Shown piece by piece: positions 7,852 to 17,314 of a DNA stretch of 64,000 nt. The first letter of the stretch is position 1; each line of letters begins with the position of its first letter. Under the pieces are notes generated by a model that did no database searches, was not told where the DNA came from, and saw nothing but the letters and a program-made list of their open reading frames with translations. The stretch is from DATBJJ01 sp036556425. Lineage in GTDB: Bacteria > Acidobacteriota > Vicinamibacteria > Vicinamibacterales > 2-12-FULL-66-21. The translations under genes were made by a program, and so were the position numbers. Location of the stretch: NCBI GenBank assembly GCA_036556425.1, contig DATBJJ010000006.1, positions 62,001-126,000 of the forward strand. Reading direction: 5' to 3'.

Positions 7852-9450
7852 TTACGCCACGAACTTCCAGAGCTGCATCGCCCACACGACGTACCCGCCG
7901 ACACCGATCGACAGGACCACCGCCGCAGAAACCAGCCGGCGCAACCGCCGCACGCGCAGCGTGTCGTTCACCGTGATGACGTTCGGCACGAGCGCGATGA
8001 CCGGCAGCTCGAGCACGCGCTCGATGTCCGCCTTGGTGTTGAAGCTGCCGTCGCGCAGCTCCAGCAGCGCGATCACCAACAGGCCGAGCAGCAGGCCGCC
8101 CGCGAACCCGCCGGCGCTGATGATCGGACGCGCGGGGCTGATCGGCCTCGACGCCGCGCGCGGCGCGTCGAGCACTTGGAACTGCTCGCCGACCTGCCGG
8201 TGCTCCAGATCGACGGACGCCTTGGCCGACTCGCTCTTCTGCACGAGCTCCTGGTAGGAGTGCTGCAGCGTGTCGTAGTCGCGGCTGAGCGCGAGCCACT
8301 CGGACTCGACGCCCGGCACGGCCTCGATGCGCAACTGATAGTCGGCAATCACACCGCTGAGACGCTTCTCTTCCGATTCTTTGAACGCGATCTGCCGATC
8401 GAGGCTCTCGATCTCCGCGCGCATCGCGCTGATCCGCTCGCGCCGCTGCAGCTCTTCTTGCGTGACGCCGCTGGGCGTCTGAGCCGCCGTCGACGCCGAC
8501 GAGGCGACCTGCGTCTCGAGCTCGGCAACCTGCTCGCGCGCGCGCCTCACATCCGGGTGGTTGTCGGTCAACCGCGCCTCGAGCCGCTGCAGGTTGGCCT
8601 TCGCGAGCGCCAGCCGCTGCTGCGGAGGCATCGCCGTGACGTTCGCGGCATCGACGTTCGCCGCGGCAGCCGCCGCCGCGCCCGCCGGAATGGCCGCCGG
8701 CGCCGCGACCGCGTCGTTGTAGAGCCGCTCGCGCATCAGTTTCAGATCGCGGTCGCGCGCGAGCGATTCGACGAGCGCCTGCCGCTGCAGCTGCGTGCTC
8801 TGAATCGCCTGCATGTTGTATTGGAGCTGCGTCGGCAGCTTGCCCGCGTGCTGCTCGCGAAACGCCTCCAGCCTTTTTTCCTGCGCCTCGAGGCGGTGTT
8901 TGGCGTCCTCGAGCTGCGATTCGAGGAATTCCTTGGCCGCTTCGGCCAAGGTGCCGCGCTCGCGCGCGTTCTGATCGATATAGAGCGAGCTGAGACGCTC
9001 GAGCGCCCGCGCCGCCGTCACCGGATCGCCGTACTTGAACCGAAGATAGAAACCGTCCGCCGGCTGGTTGCGCGCGGGCCGGACGAGATCGAGGACGACG
9101 TTGCCGCGCATCACCTCGACGACGTCCTGCATCGGCATCGCGGCGCGCATCGACGGATAGAGATTCAGATCGGTGATGATCCGCTCGAGCTGCGTGCGGC
9201 TCTTCACCTGCTGCCCCAGCGCCTCGAGGCGATCCTCGGTCTTGATGGTCACCGTGGACGGCACGAAGTTCGTCGGCACGCGCTGCGGCACGATCTGAAT
9301 GAGCGTGTCGGCCTGATAGACGTTCGGCATCCGCGACGACACCATGAGCGCGAGCAGCAGGCCCACGACGGGCGGCACCACCAGCAGCGGCAGGCGCCGG
9401 CGCGCGATGCGCAGGATGTCAGCGGGCGTGAACTTCTGTTTCGGCAGCAT
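7852..9450 (-). CDS. Polysaccharide chain-length determinant (Wzz-like), XrtA-associated
   Basis: About 532 residues from ATG 9450, which lies two bases beyond the stop of the outer-membrane gene; the reading frame is open further upstream but only antisense-like within that gene. An N-terminal membrane segment (about 20-40) and a C-terminal one with a second helix near the end flank a long periplasmic region rich in coiled-coil heptads, interrupted by an Ala-rich linker. The proline-rich PISPARP segment before the last membrane helix is typical of the Wzz/GumC co-polymerase family. It would span the periplasm, set polymer length and dock to the tyrosine kinase. Confidence 0.9.
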   Translation of the reverse strand: MLPKQKFTPADILRIARRRLPLLVVPPVVGLLLALMVSSRMPNVYQADTLIQIVPQRVPTNFVPSTVTIKTEDRLEALGQQVKSRTQLERIITDLNLYPSMRAAMPMQDVVEVMRGNVVLDLVRPARNQPADGFYLRFKYGDPVTAARALERLSSLYIDQNARERGTLAEAAKEFLESQLEDAKHRLEAQEKRLEAFREQHAGKLPTQLQYNMQAIQSTQLQRQALVESLARDRDLKLMRERLYNDAVAAPAAIPAGAAAAAAANVDAANVTAMPPQQRLALAKANLQRLEARLTDNHPDVRRAREQVAELETQVASSASTAAQTPSGVTQEELQRRERISAMRAEIESLDRQIAFKESEEKRLSGVIADYQLRIEAVPGVESEWLALSRDYDTLQHSYQELVQKSESAKASVDLEHRQVGEQFQVLDAPRAASRPISPARPIISAGGFAGGLLLGLLVIALLELRDGSFNTKADIERVLELPVIALVPNVITVNDTLRVRRLRRLVSAAVVLSIGVGGYVVWAMQLWKFVA

Positions 9451-9452
9451 CT

Positions 9453-10892
9453 TCAGCGACTCCCCGATGTGCGCTCCGACCCGCCGCGGCCCGGATACGA
9501 GCCGTAGATCGGCAGCCAGAACGTCAGGCCGACGCGGATCGAGTTCCGATCGAATTCGGTCGGAAAACCGACGGGCGATCCCACGATGTCGCGCAGGCTG
9601 TAGTTGTAGTAGTCGTAGTTGACCATCGCGGCGCAGCAGCGCGAGAACGCATACCGCAGCCGCGCCGTGCTCGCATACGCCGCGAATCGGGACGGGACCT
9701 CGCCCGCGGCCGACCGGCCGTCCGAATACGACACGGAGAGCGACGCGTCGATGCGATCGCTCAACCATCCGTCGAGGCTCGCCCGCGCGGAATTGGTCGC
9801 GAACGATTCGAGGGTGATGCCCTGGAGCACGGCCAGGCCGCGGCGGAAATCGCCCGTCAACATCCAGCTTCGCGCGATGTCGACGCGCACCGTGCCGTAT
9901 CCCGACGGCGTCCAGTACTCGAGTGGCGCATGGTCGAGCGCCGTCACCGTGCGCACGAACATCGTTCCGCCGCCGCCGGAGAACTGCACCTGCCGCGTGC
10001 GGGACAGCCGCCGCGAATACGTCACGCCGCCGTCGATCGTGTGATTCACGATCGGCGCGTTGAATGCGGCGCTGCTCGACAGTTCGGAATTCGAATACGA
10101 ATACGACGACTGCACGGTCATCGTCCGGCTCGTGTTCCAGTCATGGCGCACGCTCGCGTTCACGGTGCTGCTGTCGTAGCCGAGGCTGTCGAGATACGCA
10201 CGCTTCGCGTAGCTGTAGGTGCCTTGCGTGCTGTGCCGACGCGTCCACTCGTGCTCGAGTTGAACGCCCGACACCGAGGACCACGACCGCTGCTCGGTGT
10301 ATCCCGTCGCGGACTGCGCCTCTGGCAGCAGGCCGGGATCGACCTGGCCCTCGAGCGGCGAGAACGCGCCGAGCACGAGATTGGGCTCGTAGCGAAAATC
10401 CTGGGTGGCTTCGAAGCCGACCTTCGAGCCGAGCGTCGTTTCCACGCGCGCGCGCGTCGCGGCTCCGATAGTCGGATCGACGTTGATGCCGCTGTACGCG
10501 CTGGACCAGGTCGACGCGTCGACGCTGAGAGCTCGGCCGACGCGGCCATAGCGATATTCCAAGGCGGCCTGGCCAAACGCCGCGCCGCCGCCCTGCGACT
10601 CCACACCCGGATCGGGAATCCCGCCGTTTCCACTCGGGGAAATCACATCGTCAAAGCCGCCCTGAAGGCTGGCGTTGAAGCTCAATTGCGCCTGCACGCG
10701 ATTCGGATCGAGCTGCGCCGAGCCGCCGAACAGACCGCGATACGGACGCGCGGAACGAGGCTGCGGCTGCGCGGGCTGCGCGACTTGCGGCGTTTGCGCC
10801 GTTTGCGCCGTTTGCGCCGTTTGCGCGCCGGCAGCGGACACGGTGCCGACGAGAGCGAGTGCCGCGAACGATGAACGAAGAAGCGTACGCAT
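9453..10892 (-). CDS. XrtA-associated outer-membrane beta-barrel protein
   Basis: A 479-residue secreted protein. It has a signal peptide of about 23 residues and then a low-complexity AQT repeat. The mature part is made of alternating short amphipathic strands rich in Tyr, Ser, Arg and Trp, as in outer-membrane barrels. Its position between the Wza-like and Wzz-like genes matches the PEP-CTERM-system-associated outer-membrane protein family (TIGR03016). A role in polymer passage through the outer membrane is inferred. The start lies 5 bases after the stop of the export gene. The terminal residue is Arg rather than Phe. Confidence 0.8.
   Translation of the reverse strand: MRTLLRSSFAALALVGTVSAAGAQTAQTAQTAQTPQVAQPAQPQPRSARPYRGLFGGSAQLDPNRVQAQLSFNASLQGGFDDVISPSGNGGIPDPGVESQGGGAAFGQAALEYRYGRVGRALSVDASTWSSAYSGINVDPTIGAATRARVETTLGSKVGFEATQDFRYEPNLVLGAFSPLEGQVDPGLLPEAQSATGYTEQRSWSSVSGVQLEHEWTRRHSTQGTYSYAKRAYLDSLGYDSSTVNASVRHDWNTSRTMTVQSSYSYSNSELSSSAAFNAPIVNHTIDGGVTYSRRLSRTRQVQFSGGGGTMFVRTVTALDHAPLEYWTPSGYGTVRVDIARSWMLTGDFRRGLAVLQGITLESFATNSARASLDGWLSDRIDASLSVSYSDGRSAAGEVPSRFAAYASTARLRYAFSRCCAAMVNYDYYNYSLRDIVGSPVGFPTEFDRNSIRVGLTFWLPIYGSYPGRGGSERTSGSR
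10791..10826 (-). repeat. In-frame 9-base tandem repeat (AQT) in the outer-membrane protein gene
   Basis: Four exact copies of a 9-base unit (CGTTTGCGC on the plus strand) encode Ala-Gln-Thr repeats just after the signal peptide. The period is a multiple of three, so copy-number change would keep the frame and only alter the length of the N-terminal linker. Confidence 0.85.
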
Positions 10893-10897
10893 GTTCG

Positions 10898-11551
10898 TTA
10901 GGGAACGATGACGGTGTCGCCAGGCTTCAGCACGATGTTCTGCGAGAGGTTCTTCCCTTTCGCGACGTCGGCGTAGTTGAACTTCAACGCGCGGGCCTGG
11001 CCGTTCTCCACGCGATTGATCGTGATGCTCTTCTTGTCCGCGTATTCCGTCAGACCGCCCGCGAGCGCGATCAGTTGCATCACCGTTCTCGGGCCGACCA
11101 GCTGATACGCGCCAGGCGTCGTCACCTCACCCGTGATGAACACCTTGCGGCTGTTGATCGTGCGCACGACGACGGTGACGGTTGGATCCTTCTGGAACTT
11201 CGTCGCCGCCTTGACGATGAGCTCCTTGAGCGATTCCGGCGTGTGGCCGATCGCCGTCAGGTCGCCAATCAGGGGAAGCGTGATCTTGCCGTCGGGGCGA
11301 ACCGTCACGTCGCCTGTCATGTCCGGATCGCGCCAGAACACGATGCCGAGCACATCTTCCGAGCCGATGACGTATTCGGCGGGCAGCTCGACGCCGGGAC
11401 GAGCCGACGCGGCCGCCGCCGGTGTGCTCCCGGGCGCCGACACGGGATTCTGCGCTCCGCTCTGCGCCGCCGCGCTCTGCGCGAGCGAGAGCGCGCAGAC
11501 GGCGAGGGCGGCGGCAACACGACCCGACACAGACGAACATGAAACACGCAT
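10898..11551 (-). CDS. Polysaccharide export protein (Wza-like)
   Basis: A 217-residue periplasmic/outer-membrane export protein. A signal peptide ends near residue 30. A poly-export domain (about 57-135) contains GSEDVLGIVFW and PLIGDL, and an SLBB domain follows with VFITGEV, PGAYQL and LAGGLTEYA. It ends in LKPGDTVIVP. It is short compared with E. coli Wza and lacks a long C-terminal helix, so the neighbouring barrel protein may provide the outer-membrane channel. The start at 11551 has a good GGGGTGAG ribosome site. The coding frame is open upstream but overlaps the ATPase, so the shorter form is preferred. Confidence 0.92.
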   Translation of the reverse strand: MRVSCSSVSGRVAAALAVCALSLAQSAAAQSGAQNPVSAPGSTPAAAASARPGVELPAEYVIGSEDVLGIVFWRDPDMTGDVTVRPDGKITLPLIGDLTAIGHTPESLKELIVKAATKFQKDPTVTVVVRTINSRKVFITGEVTTPGAYQLVGPRTVMQLIALAGGLTEYADKKSITINRVENGQARALKFNYADVAKGKNLSQNIVLKPGDTVIVP

Positions 11552-11571
11552 ACTGCTCACCCCTGGTACTT

Positions 11572-12570
11572 TCAGAAAAACGAGAACCGGCGCTTCCGAC
11601 TGATCGCGCCGAAGATCGAGACGGACGGCTCGAGCACGGGCGCGTCCGGGTTGTCGCGCGACGGCGCGTGCGGAGCGGACGGTGGCCGGGCGCTGTCCGC
11701 GCCGCGATCGCCGCTCTGATCCTGTAACGACGAAACGGTCGGCTCCGAACCGGCGGAACCGCGAATATCGAAGTCGCGGCACACTTCCTCGACGAACGCC
11801 GCGTTGATTGGCTTCACCTGCGCGGCAAACCCGCCGATGAGCGCGTTGTCCGAGATCACGTTGACCGTGCGCGGCAGCCCGCCCGATGCCTGATACACCG
11901 CGCCGACCGCCTCTCGCGTGAACACCTGCTCGGGACGGCCGCCCGCGATCCGAATGCGGCCGGCGATGTACGACGCAGTCTCGTTCAATTCCATCGGCTT
12001 CAACTGGCAGCGCAGCGAGATGCGCTGTTTCAGCTGACGCAGCGACGTGTCGTTCAAGCGATCCGACAACTCCGGCTGTCCCGCAAGGATGACGTTCAGC
12101 AGCTTCGTGGTCGTCGTCTCGATGTTGCTCAGGAGGCGGATCTCCTCGAGCAGCTCGTAAGGAATGCTCTGGGCCTCGTCGATGACCAGGGCGCTGAGCA
12201 CCTTGGCCTTGTGCCGCTCCTGCAGCTCGCGCCGAAGCTCGAAGAGGAACCGGGTCTTCGACGAGCTCGCGGCATCGCTCAAGCCGAACGCGCGCGCGAG
12301 GAATTCATAGAACTCCGATCGCGTCAGCGTCGGGTTGCTCATCAACACAACCCGCACGGACGCGACCGACGGATCGGCGACGGCGGCCTGAACGAGCGTC
12401 GTCTTGCCCGTTCCCGCCTCGCCGAGCAACAGCGTCAACCCGCGCGGCGTCGTCAGCCCGTACTGCAGGTTGCTGAGCGCTTCGCGCTGACGCGGCGTCA
12501 GGAACAGAAAACGAGGGTTCGGCACCAGATCGAAGGGCCGTTCCTTAAGTCCGTAAAACGCTTCGTACAT
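11572..12570 (-). CDS. XrtA-associated ExeA/GspA-like AAA ATPase
   Basis: A 332-residue ATPase. Walker A is GEAGTGKTT (about 50-58), Walker B is ALVIDEAQS (about 126-134), and an ASGGLPRTVN sensor region lies near 230. The first residues, YEAFYGLKERPFDL, are typical of the ExeA/GspA family. The last 60 residues are a proline-rich tail. It matches the ATPase (TIGR03015) of exosortase polysaccharide loci; a role in assembling or energising the export machinery is inferred. It lies 30 bases after the sigma-54 activator gene and 20 bases before the export gene. Confidence 0.9.
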   Translation of the reverse strand: MYEAFYGLKERPFDLVPNPRFLFLTPRQREALSNLQYGLTTPRGLTLLLGEAGTGKTTLVQAAVADPSVASVRVVLMSNPTLTRSEFYEFLARAFGLSDAASSSKTRFLFELRRELQERHKAKVLSALVIDEAQSIPYELLEEIRLLSNIETTTTKLLNVILAGQPELSDRLNDTSLRQLKQRISLRCQLKPMELNETASYIAGRIRIAGGRPEQVFTREAVGAVYQASGGLPRTVNVISDNALIGGFAAQVKPINAAFVEEVCRDFDIRGSAGSEPTVSSLQDQSGDRGADSARPPSAPHAPSRDNPDAPVLEPSVSIFGAISRKRRFSFF

Positions 12571-12600
12571 GAGTCAGTCCGGATCCAGCTGTGTGCGCCT

Positions 12601-13674
<1,074 letters not shown>

Positions 13675-13716
13675 ACCCGCTATCCTCGGCTCCCGTGTTT
13701 CCGAGTCCTCCGAAAT

Positions 13717-14088
13717 CTACGGAGTGGCCTTTCTGAGAAACTCTTCCAACCGCTTGCGACTGGCCTCGTCCATCGACGTGAACACCGTTCCGAGATTCAG
13801 CTCGCGCGCCGCGGAACCCGCGCGCCGGCGGATTTGCACCGTCGGCGAATACGACGCGCCGGCGAGCGCGAATCGGAGCTGCCCTCTCGCGCCGACGGGC
13901 AGCGGCACCTCCGCTTCCACCAGCGCGCCCGTCGCGCTGATGTCGACCAGCCGCACCCGCGTCCGCAGTTGCAGGTCGCACTGCTCGTCTTCGGGCAGCA
14001 TCACCCGCGGCGATCGCCGTCGATCGCTGCCGCTCGGCGCGCCGCCTCCACCGTTGCCGTTGCCGTTGCCATTGCCAACGTCGCTCAA
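13717..14088 (-). CDS. PilZ-domain protein, intact c-di-GMP motifs
   Basis: About 123 residues from a TTG start at 14088 that overlaps the TGA stop of the preceding PilZ gene (TTGA). A strong GGGAGAG ribosome site lies five bases before the TTG, which decides the start; the open frame further upstream is antisense-like. An N-terminal Asn/Gly run precedes a PilZ domain with RRRSPR and a canonical DISATG motif, both needed for cyclic di-GMP binding. It probably reports c-di-GMP to the polysaccharide locus. The next gene downstream is the sigma-54 activator. Confidence 0.85.
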   Translation of the reverse strand: MSDVGNGNGNGNGGGGAPSGSDRRRSPRVMLPEDEQCDLQLRTRVRLVDISATGALVEAEVPLPVGARGQLRFALAGASYSPTVQIRRRAGSAARELNLGTVFTSMDEASRKRLEEFLRKATP

Positions 14089-14462
14089 TTCGGCTCTCCC
14101 GAAACGGATGCCCCATCGCCGTGGAGCATCAACCAGCGGTCGATGAGCTCGAGCACCGCCGGCGACGGGCTCATGAACTCGACTCCAATGAGATAGCGCT
14201 GCTCGCCCGTGCTCGACACCAGCGGCTTGACGTGCCGCACGCAAACCTGCACCGCCGCCTCGATTCCGTCGCAACTGAACGTCGCGCGATGCACCGATCC
14301 CGACGCGAGTTGGATGATCGATTCGACTTGCGCGCCGCCGCGCCCGACATCTCGCAGCGACATCGACACCGCCGCGTCGAGCGTGCCCGACAACTGCCCG
14401 ACCACATCGAATCGCGGCTTCAGCCGCCGGTCCCCCATGCCTCGTCGCATGTTTCGTCTCAA
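14085..14462 (-). CDS. PilZ-domain protein, altered c-di-GMP motif
   Basis: A 125-residue PilZ-like protein. It has DRRLKPRF as the N-terminal arginine motif, but the second motif reads DVGRGG where a Ser or Thr is expected at the third position. Ligand binding may therefore be weak or lost. The second half contains the beta strands GVEFMSP and a C-terminal helix. Starts at codons 5 or 9 are also possible. It is co-transcribed with the second PilZ gene by a TTGA overlap and follows the GGDEF-like gene by 42 bases. Confidence 0.78.
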   Translation of the reverse strand: MRRNMRRGMGDRRLKPRFDVVGQLSGTLDAAVSMSLRDVGRGGAQVESIIQLASGSVHRATFSCDGIEAAVQVCVRHVKPLVSSTGEQRYLIGVEFMSPSPAVLELIDRWLMLHGDGASVSGEPN

Positions 14463-14504
14463 ATAATCCTCAGCCGCGCGGCGCGCGGCCCGCCATTGCT
14501 CGCG

Positions 14505-16166
14505 TCACGCGGACAGCGTAATCGTCTCGGCGTTGACGACGGCGCGGGACAACAGCGCATCCGCGGTCGCGCAATCGGTCGAGAACGCCGCCTGCCCGAG
14601 CACGAGGGCAGGAACCTTCAATTCCGGAATCGCCCGGCCCAATCGATCGCGCAGGCGGCGGACCACAGTGGGCACGGAGGACTTGTTGGTCTCGATCAGC
14701 AGCACGACCACGCGCCGCTCGCCGACGAGGCCGAGCACATCCGAACCGCGCAGCTCTCCGCGAAGCACGTCCACGAGCCGGCCGGTCGTTTCCTCCGGCC
14801 ACGGCAGCACGCCCGATTCGACGACGACGAGCGCGAGATCGCGATCGAAGCGCTTGGCGCGCGCGAGCTCTTCCTCGATGCGGCGCGCGAAATCGGCAAC
14901 GACCGCCGGCGAGAGGCCCGATGCGGCGTGGCTCATCGCGGCAGGCAGCCAGCTGCGAAGCACCGCGACGCAGGCGTCGATCGTGGCGAGCGCGTCCGAA
15001 TCGAAGCGCGACTCGATACCCGCGGCGCGAAGCTCGAGGCGCGCGCGGCGGGACGGCCCGAGCGTGAAGGTCCGGACCTGCTCGGTCGCCGCGGACCGCT
15101 GCTCGTCGAACGACGAACCCGCCGCCTCGACGCCGGTCCCGATGGCGGCAAGCCGCCGAACGTCGCGCCCGTCCTGCACCCACAACGCCGCGCCGGCGCC
15201 GGATGTCTGCGCGACGAGGTCTCGCAGAAGATCGAGCGCCGTCAGCTCCACGGGGCGCTCGGCACGAACGAGGACCTGCTCGAACCGCGTGCGTGCCTGC
15301 GCCACGCGCTCGAGCGCGAACCTCTCCACTTGAAGGCCGAGCACGCGGCCCAATGCCTCGAGCGTCACATCCGCGTCGGCCGGCACCGTGCCGAGGAGCA
15401 CCAACGCCCACTCCGCCGACGCGGTCGTCGTCATCGGCACGACGACGCCTTCGCGTCCGCCCGCGAGGCCGGCAGCGGGCGCGACGCGCGCGAACGGCGC
15501 GTCGAATCCAAAGCGCAGGTCGGGGAGCTCACGTGCCTCGGGCAGCACAATGGCGCCAGGCAACGCGGCGACGAGGGTGTACTCGGTGCCGCTCTCCGAT
15601 GGACGCCGGCGATAAACACGCGCATCGGCGTCGAACCAGACGGCCGCGGCCTGAATCGCGGCCTCGGCAATCTCACGCGGCGTCTCGGCGGACGCCAGAT
15701 ACGTCACGAACTTCAGGGCGCCGCGAACCGCCCGCGCCTGCTGCCGCTCGCCGTCGATTTGCTCGCGATTCGAGAGATCCGCTTCGATCGCGCCGCGCAG
15801 CACCTCGACCCAGGGGTCCTCGCGGTCGGCGGTCCGATGCAACACGCTGCCGCCGTTCGTGCGCTCGCCCGTCACGTCCGTGGCGGGCGGCACGCGCATC
15901 GCCATCAGCGCCGTGGGTGATACGCTGCCGCTGTTTCTGAGCGGCACGAGCCGGTAGTCGCGCCCGTCGACCGACACGATCGTGGGCCGCCCCTCGCGGA
16001 GCACGCCCATGCCGATCGAGCGGAGCTCGGGCCCGACCAGCACGCGCGCAGCGCGCTGGGCGTCGGAGGTCCCAAAACCCGCAAGGTTGGCGTCCACGAT
16101 TTCGACTTCGACGCCGAACTCCGAGCGGACCTGATCGAGCATCTGCAAAACGCCTGGAGACAACAT
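14505..16166 (-). CDS. Signalling protein with GAF-like regions and degenerate GGDEF-like end
   Basis: About 553 residues from ATG 16166, or 545 from ATG 16142. I see two GAF-like segments (FVTYLASAETPREIAEAA; FEQVLVRAERPVELTALDLL). The C-terminal 140 residues follow the layout of a diguanylate cyclase (EEELARAKRFDRDLALVVVE, then LRGSDVLGLVGERR), but the GGDEF signature is absent, so cyclase activity is not expected. The family is not certain. The reading frame is open for another 109 codons upstream, but that part has poor codon use and contains the sigma-54 promoter. With the predicted transcription start at 16179, the later ATG at 16142 gives the more normal leader. Confidence 0.6.
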   Translation of the reverse strand: MLSPGVLQMLDQVRSEFGVEVEIVDANLAGFGTSDAQRAARVLVGPELRSIGMGVLREGRPTIVSVDGRDYRLVPLRNSGSVSPTALMAMRVPPATDVTGERTNGGSVLHRTADREDPWVEVLRGAIEADLSNREQIDGERQQARAVRGALKFVTYLASAETPREIAEAAIQAAAVWFDADARVYRRRPSESGTEYTLVAALPGAIVLPEARELPDLRFGFDAPFARVAPAAGLAGGREGVVVPMTTTASAEWALVLLGTVPADADVTLEALGRVLGLQVERFALERVAQARTRFEQVLVRAERPVELTALDLLRDLVAQTSGAGAALWVQDGRDVRRLAAIGTGVEAAGSSFDEQRSAATEQVRTFTLGPSRRARLELRAAGIESRFDSDALATIDACVAVLRSWLPAAMSHAASGLSPAVVADFARRIEEELARAKRFDRDLALVVVESGVLPWPEETTGRLVDVLRGELRGSDVLGLVGERRVVVLLIETNKSSVPTVVRRLRDRLGRAIPELKVPALVLGQAAFSTDCATADALLSRAVVNAETITLSA

Positions 16167-16189
16167 TGATTTGGTAGCGCAGCCGCTCG

Positions 16190-16206
16190 TGCAAAGCCAC
16201 CGCCAG
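16190..16206 (-). promoter_or_regulatory. Predicted sigma-54 promoter upstream of the GGDEF-like/PilZ/activator operon
   Basis: On the minus strand the site reads CTGGCGGTGGCTTTGCA. GG and GC are ten bases apart, with a TGGC -24 element and a TTGCA -12 element, a near-consensus RpoN promoter. The predicted start is near 16179. The gap 16167-16411 contains no gene; it also holds GTCGC-acggc-GCGAC at 16263-16277, a small inverted repeat at about -84 to -98. Confidence 0.6.
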
Positions 16207-16411
16207 CACGAAGAGATAAATCCGCCTCGCAAAAGACCTTTGTCTACTGGAGTTTCCAGGGGGTCGCACGGCGCGACGCCAAAAATGTGTTCGAGCGGGA
16301 GCCATTCGGGCCCTGATTCGGCGACAAAAGGCTGCCAAACACGCGACTTTATGCTGCTGCTCGAAGGGAGTCCCGCAGGGGGGTGAACTCGTACGCGTGA
16401 AGCCGCGCGAT

Positions 16412-17314
16412 TCAGCGCGGCTTCAACACGACTTCGATGACTTTCTCGGAGGCGATCGGCGAGCCGTTGCGCAGCGCGGGCTGATACTGCCACGCCATCG
16501 CCGCCTGCAACAACAGCCGATCGTAGGCCGGATGGATCGCCGGCGACATCCTCGCGTCCGTCACGCGTCCGTCTTCGGCGATGGAGACCCGAATCGCGCC
16601 GCGGAATTCGCGGCGGCTCGATTGATCCGGCGGAACCCAGGTCGGAAGGTCCTGCTTCACCGGCGTCGGCGCCGTGATGTCCAACGCTTGGACCGCCGCC
16701 GGCGTGCGAACGCTTGGCTTCGATACATCCGGCCGCGCGGTGGACGATGACGCGCGGCTCAATTCGAGGAACCCGGAAGCCAGCAGCCGCAGCTCGGAAA
16801 GAAGCGGCTCCTCTTCGACGCCCGCGGGGCGCTCGCGCGAGGCCCCGTCGATGAGCGCAATGACCGTCTCGAACTTGCGCGCCGCAGTGGCGGTGTCGCG
16901 CCGCTCCATCGATTCGCGCGCCTCCTGATACAGCCGATGCGCGATCTCCGGCACGAGCACGCGGCGCGTCCGCACGAACATGTCCCGAATGCGGGGCGAC
17001 GTATCTTTCGCATCCGGCACGAACGACGGATCCGTCGACACGACGGCGGCGATGACCTTCTCGGCCTCCGCCGTGCGCCCGAGCGCGACCAGGCAGAACA
17101 CGCGATATTGCGCATATTCCGGCCGGCGGCCGGCGGCCTCGAGCCTCGTCGCCATCATCAGCGCGTCTTCATAGGCGGCCGAGGCATACAGCACCTTCAC
17201 TTGATCGATCGTGTCCTGCGCGATCGCCGGGGCCGGAATCGCGGCCGTGCAGGTCATCGCGAGGATCGCGATCGACGAGAGCCGCTGCAGTCGATAGGTT
17301 CGCACTCGTGTCAT
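16412..17314 (-). CDS. Secreted protein with TonB-C-like domain
   Basis: About 300 residues from ATG 17314, which overlaps the stop of the PEGA gene (ATGA). A signal peptide ends near residue 32 (PAPAIAQ). Residues 35-170 are helical and alanine-rich with repeat-like character (tetratricopeptide-like, not proven). The last 90 residues resemble the TonB C-terminal/energy-transducer domain: FRGAIRVSIAEDGRV, then MAWQYQPALRNGSP and EVVLKPR. It lacks the N-terminal membrane helix of TonB, so it is probably a free periplasmic protein. It is paired with the PEGA protein; the function is unknown. Confidence 0.72.
   Translation of the reverse strand: MTRVRTYRLQRLSSIAILAMTCTAAIPAPAIAQDTIDQVKVLYASAAYEDALMMATRLEAAGRRPEYAQYRVFCLVALGRTAEAEKVIAAVVSTDPSFVPDAKDTSPRIRDMFVRTRRVLVPEIAHRLYQEARESMERRDTATAARKFETVIALIDGASRERPAGVEEEPLLSELRLLASGFLELSRASSSTARPDVSKPSVRTPAAVQALDITAPTPVKQDLPTWVPPDQSSRREFRGAIRVSIAEDGRVTDARMSPAIHPAYDRLLLQAAMAWQYQPALRNGSPIASEKVIEVVLKPR

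Noticed and set aside
16167..16493. N-terminal extension of the GGDEF-like protein to 662 residues
   Set aside because: The extension has poor codon pattern and contains a sigma-54 promoter sequence; ATG 16166 or 16142 is more likely.
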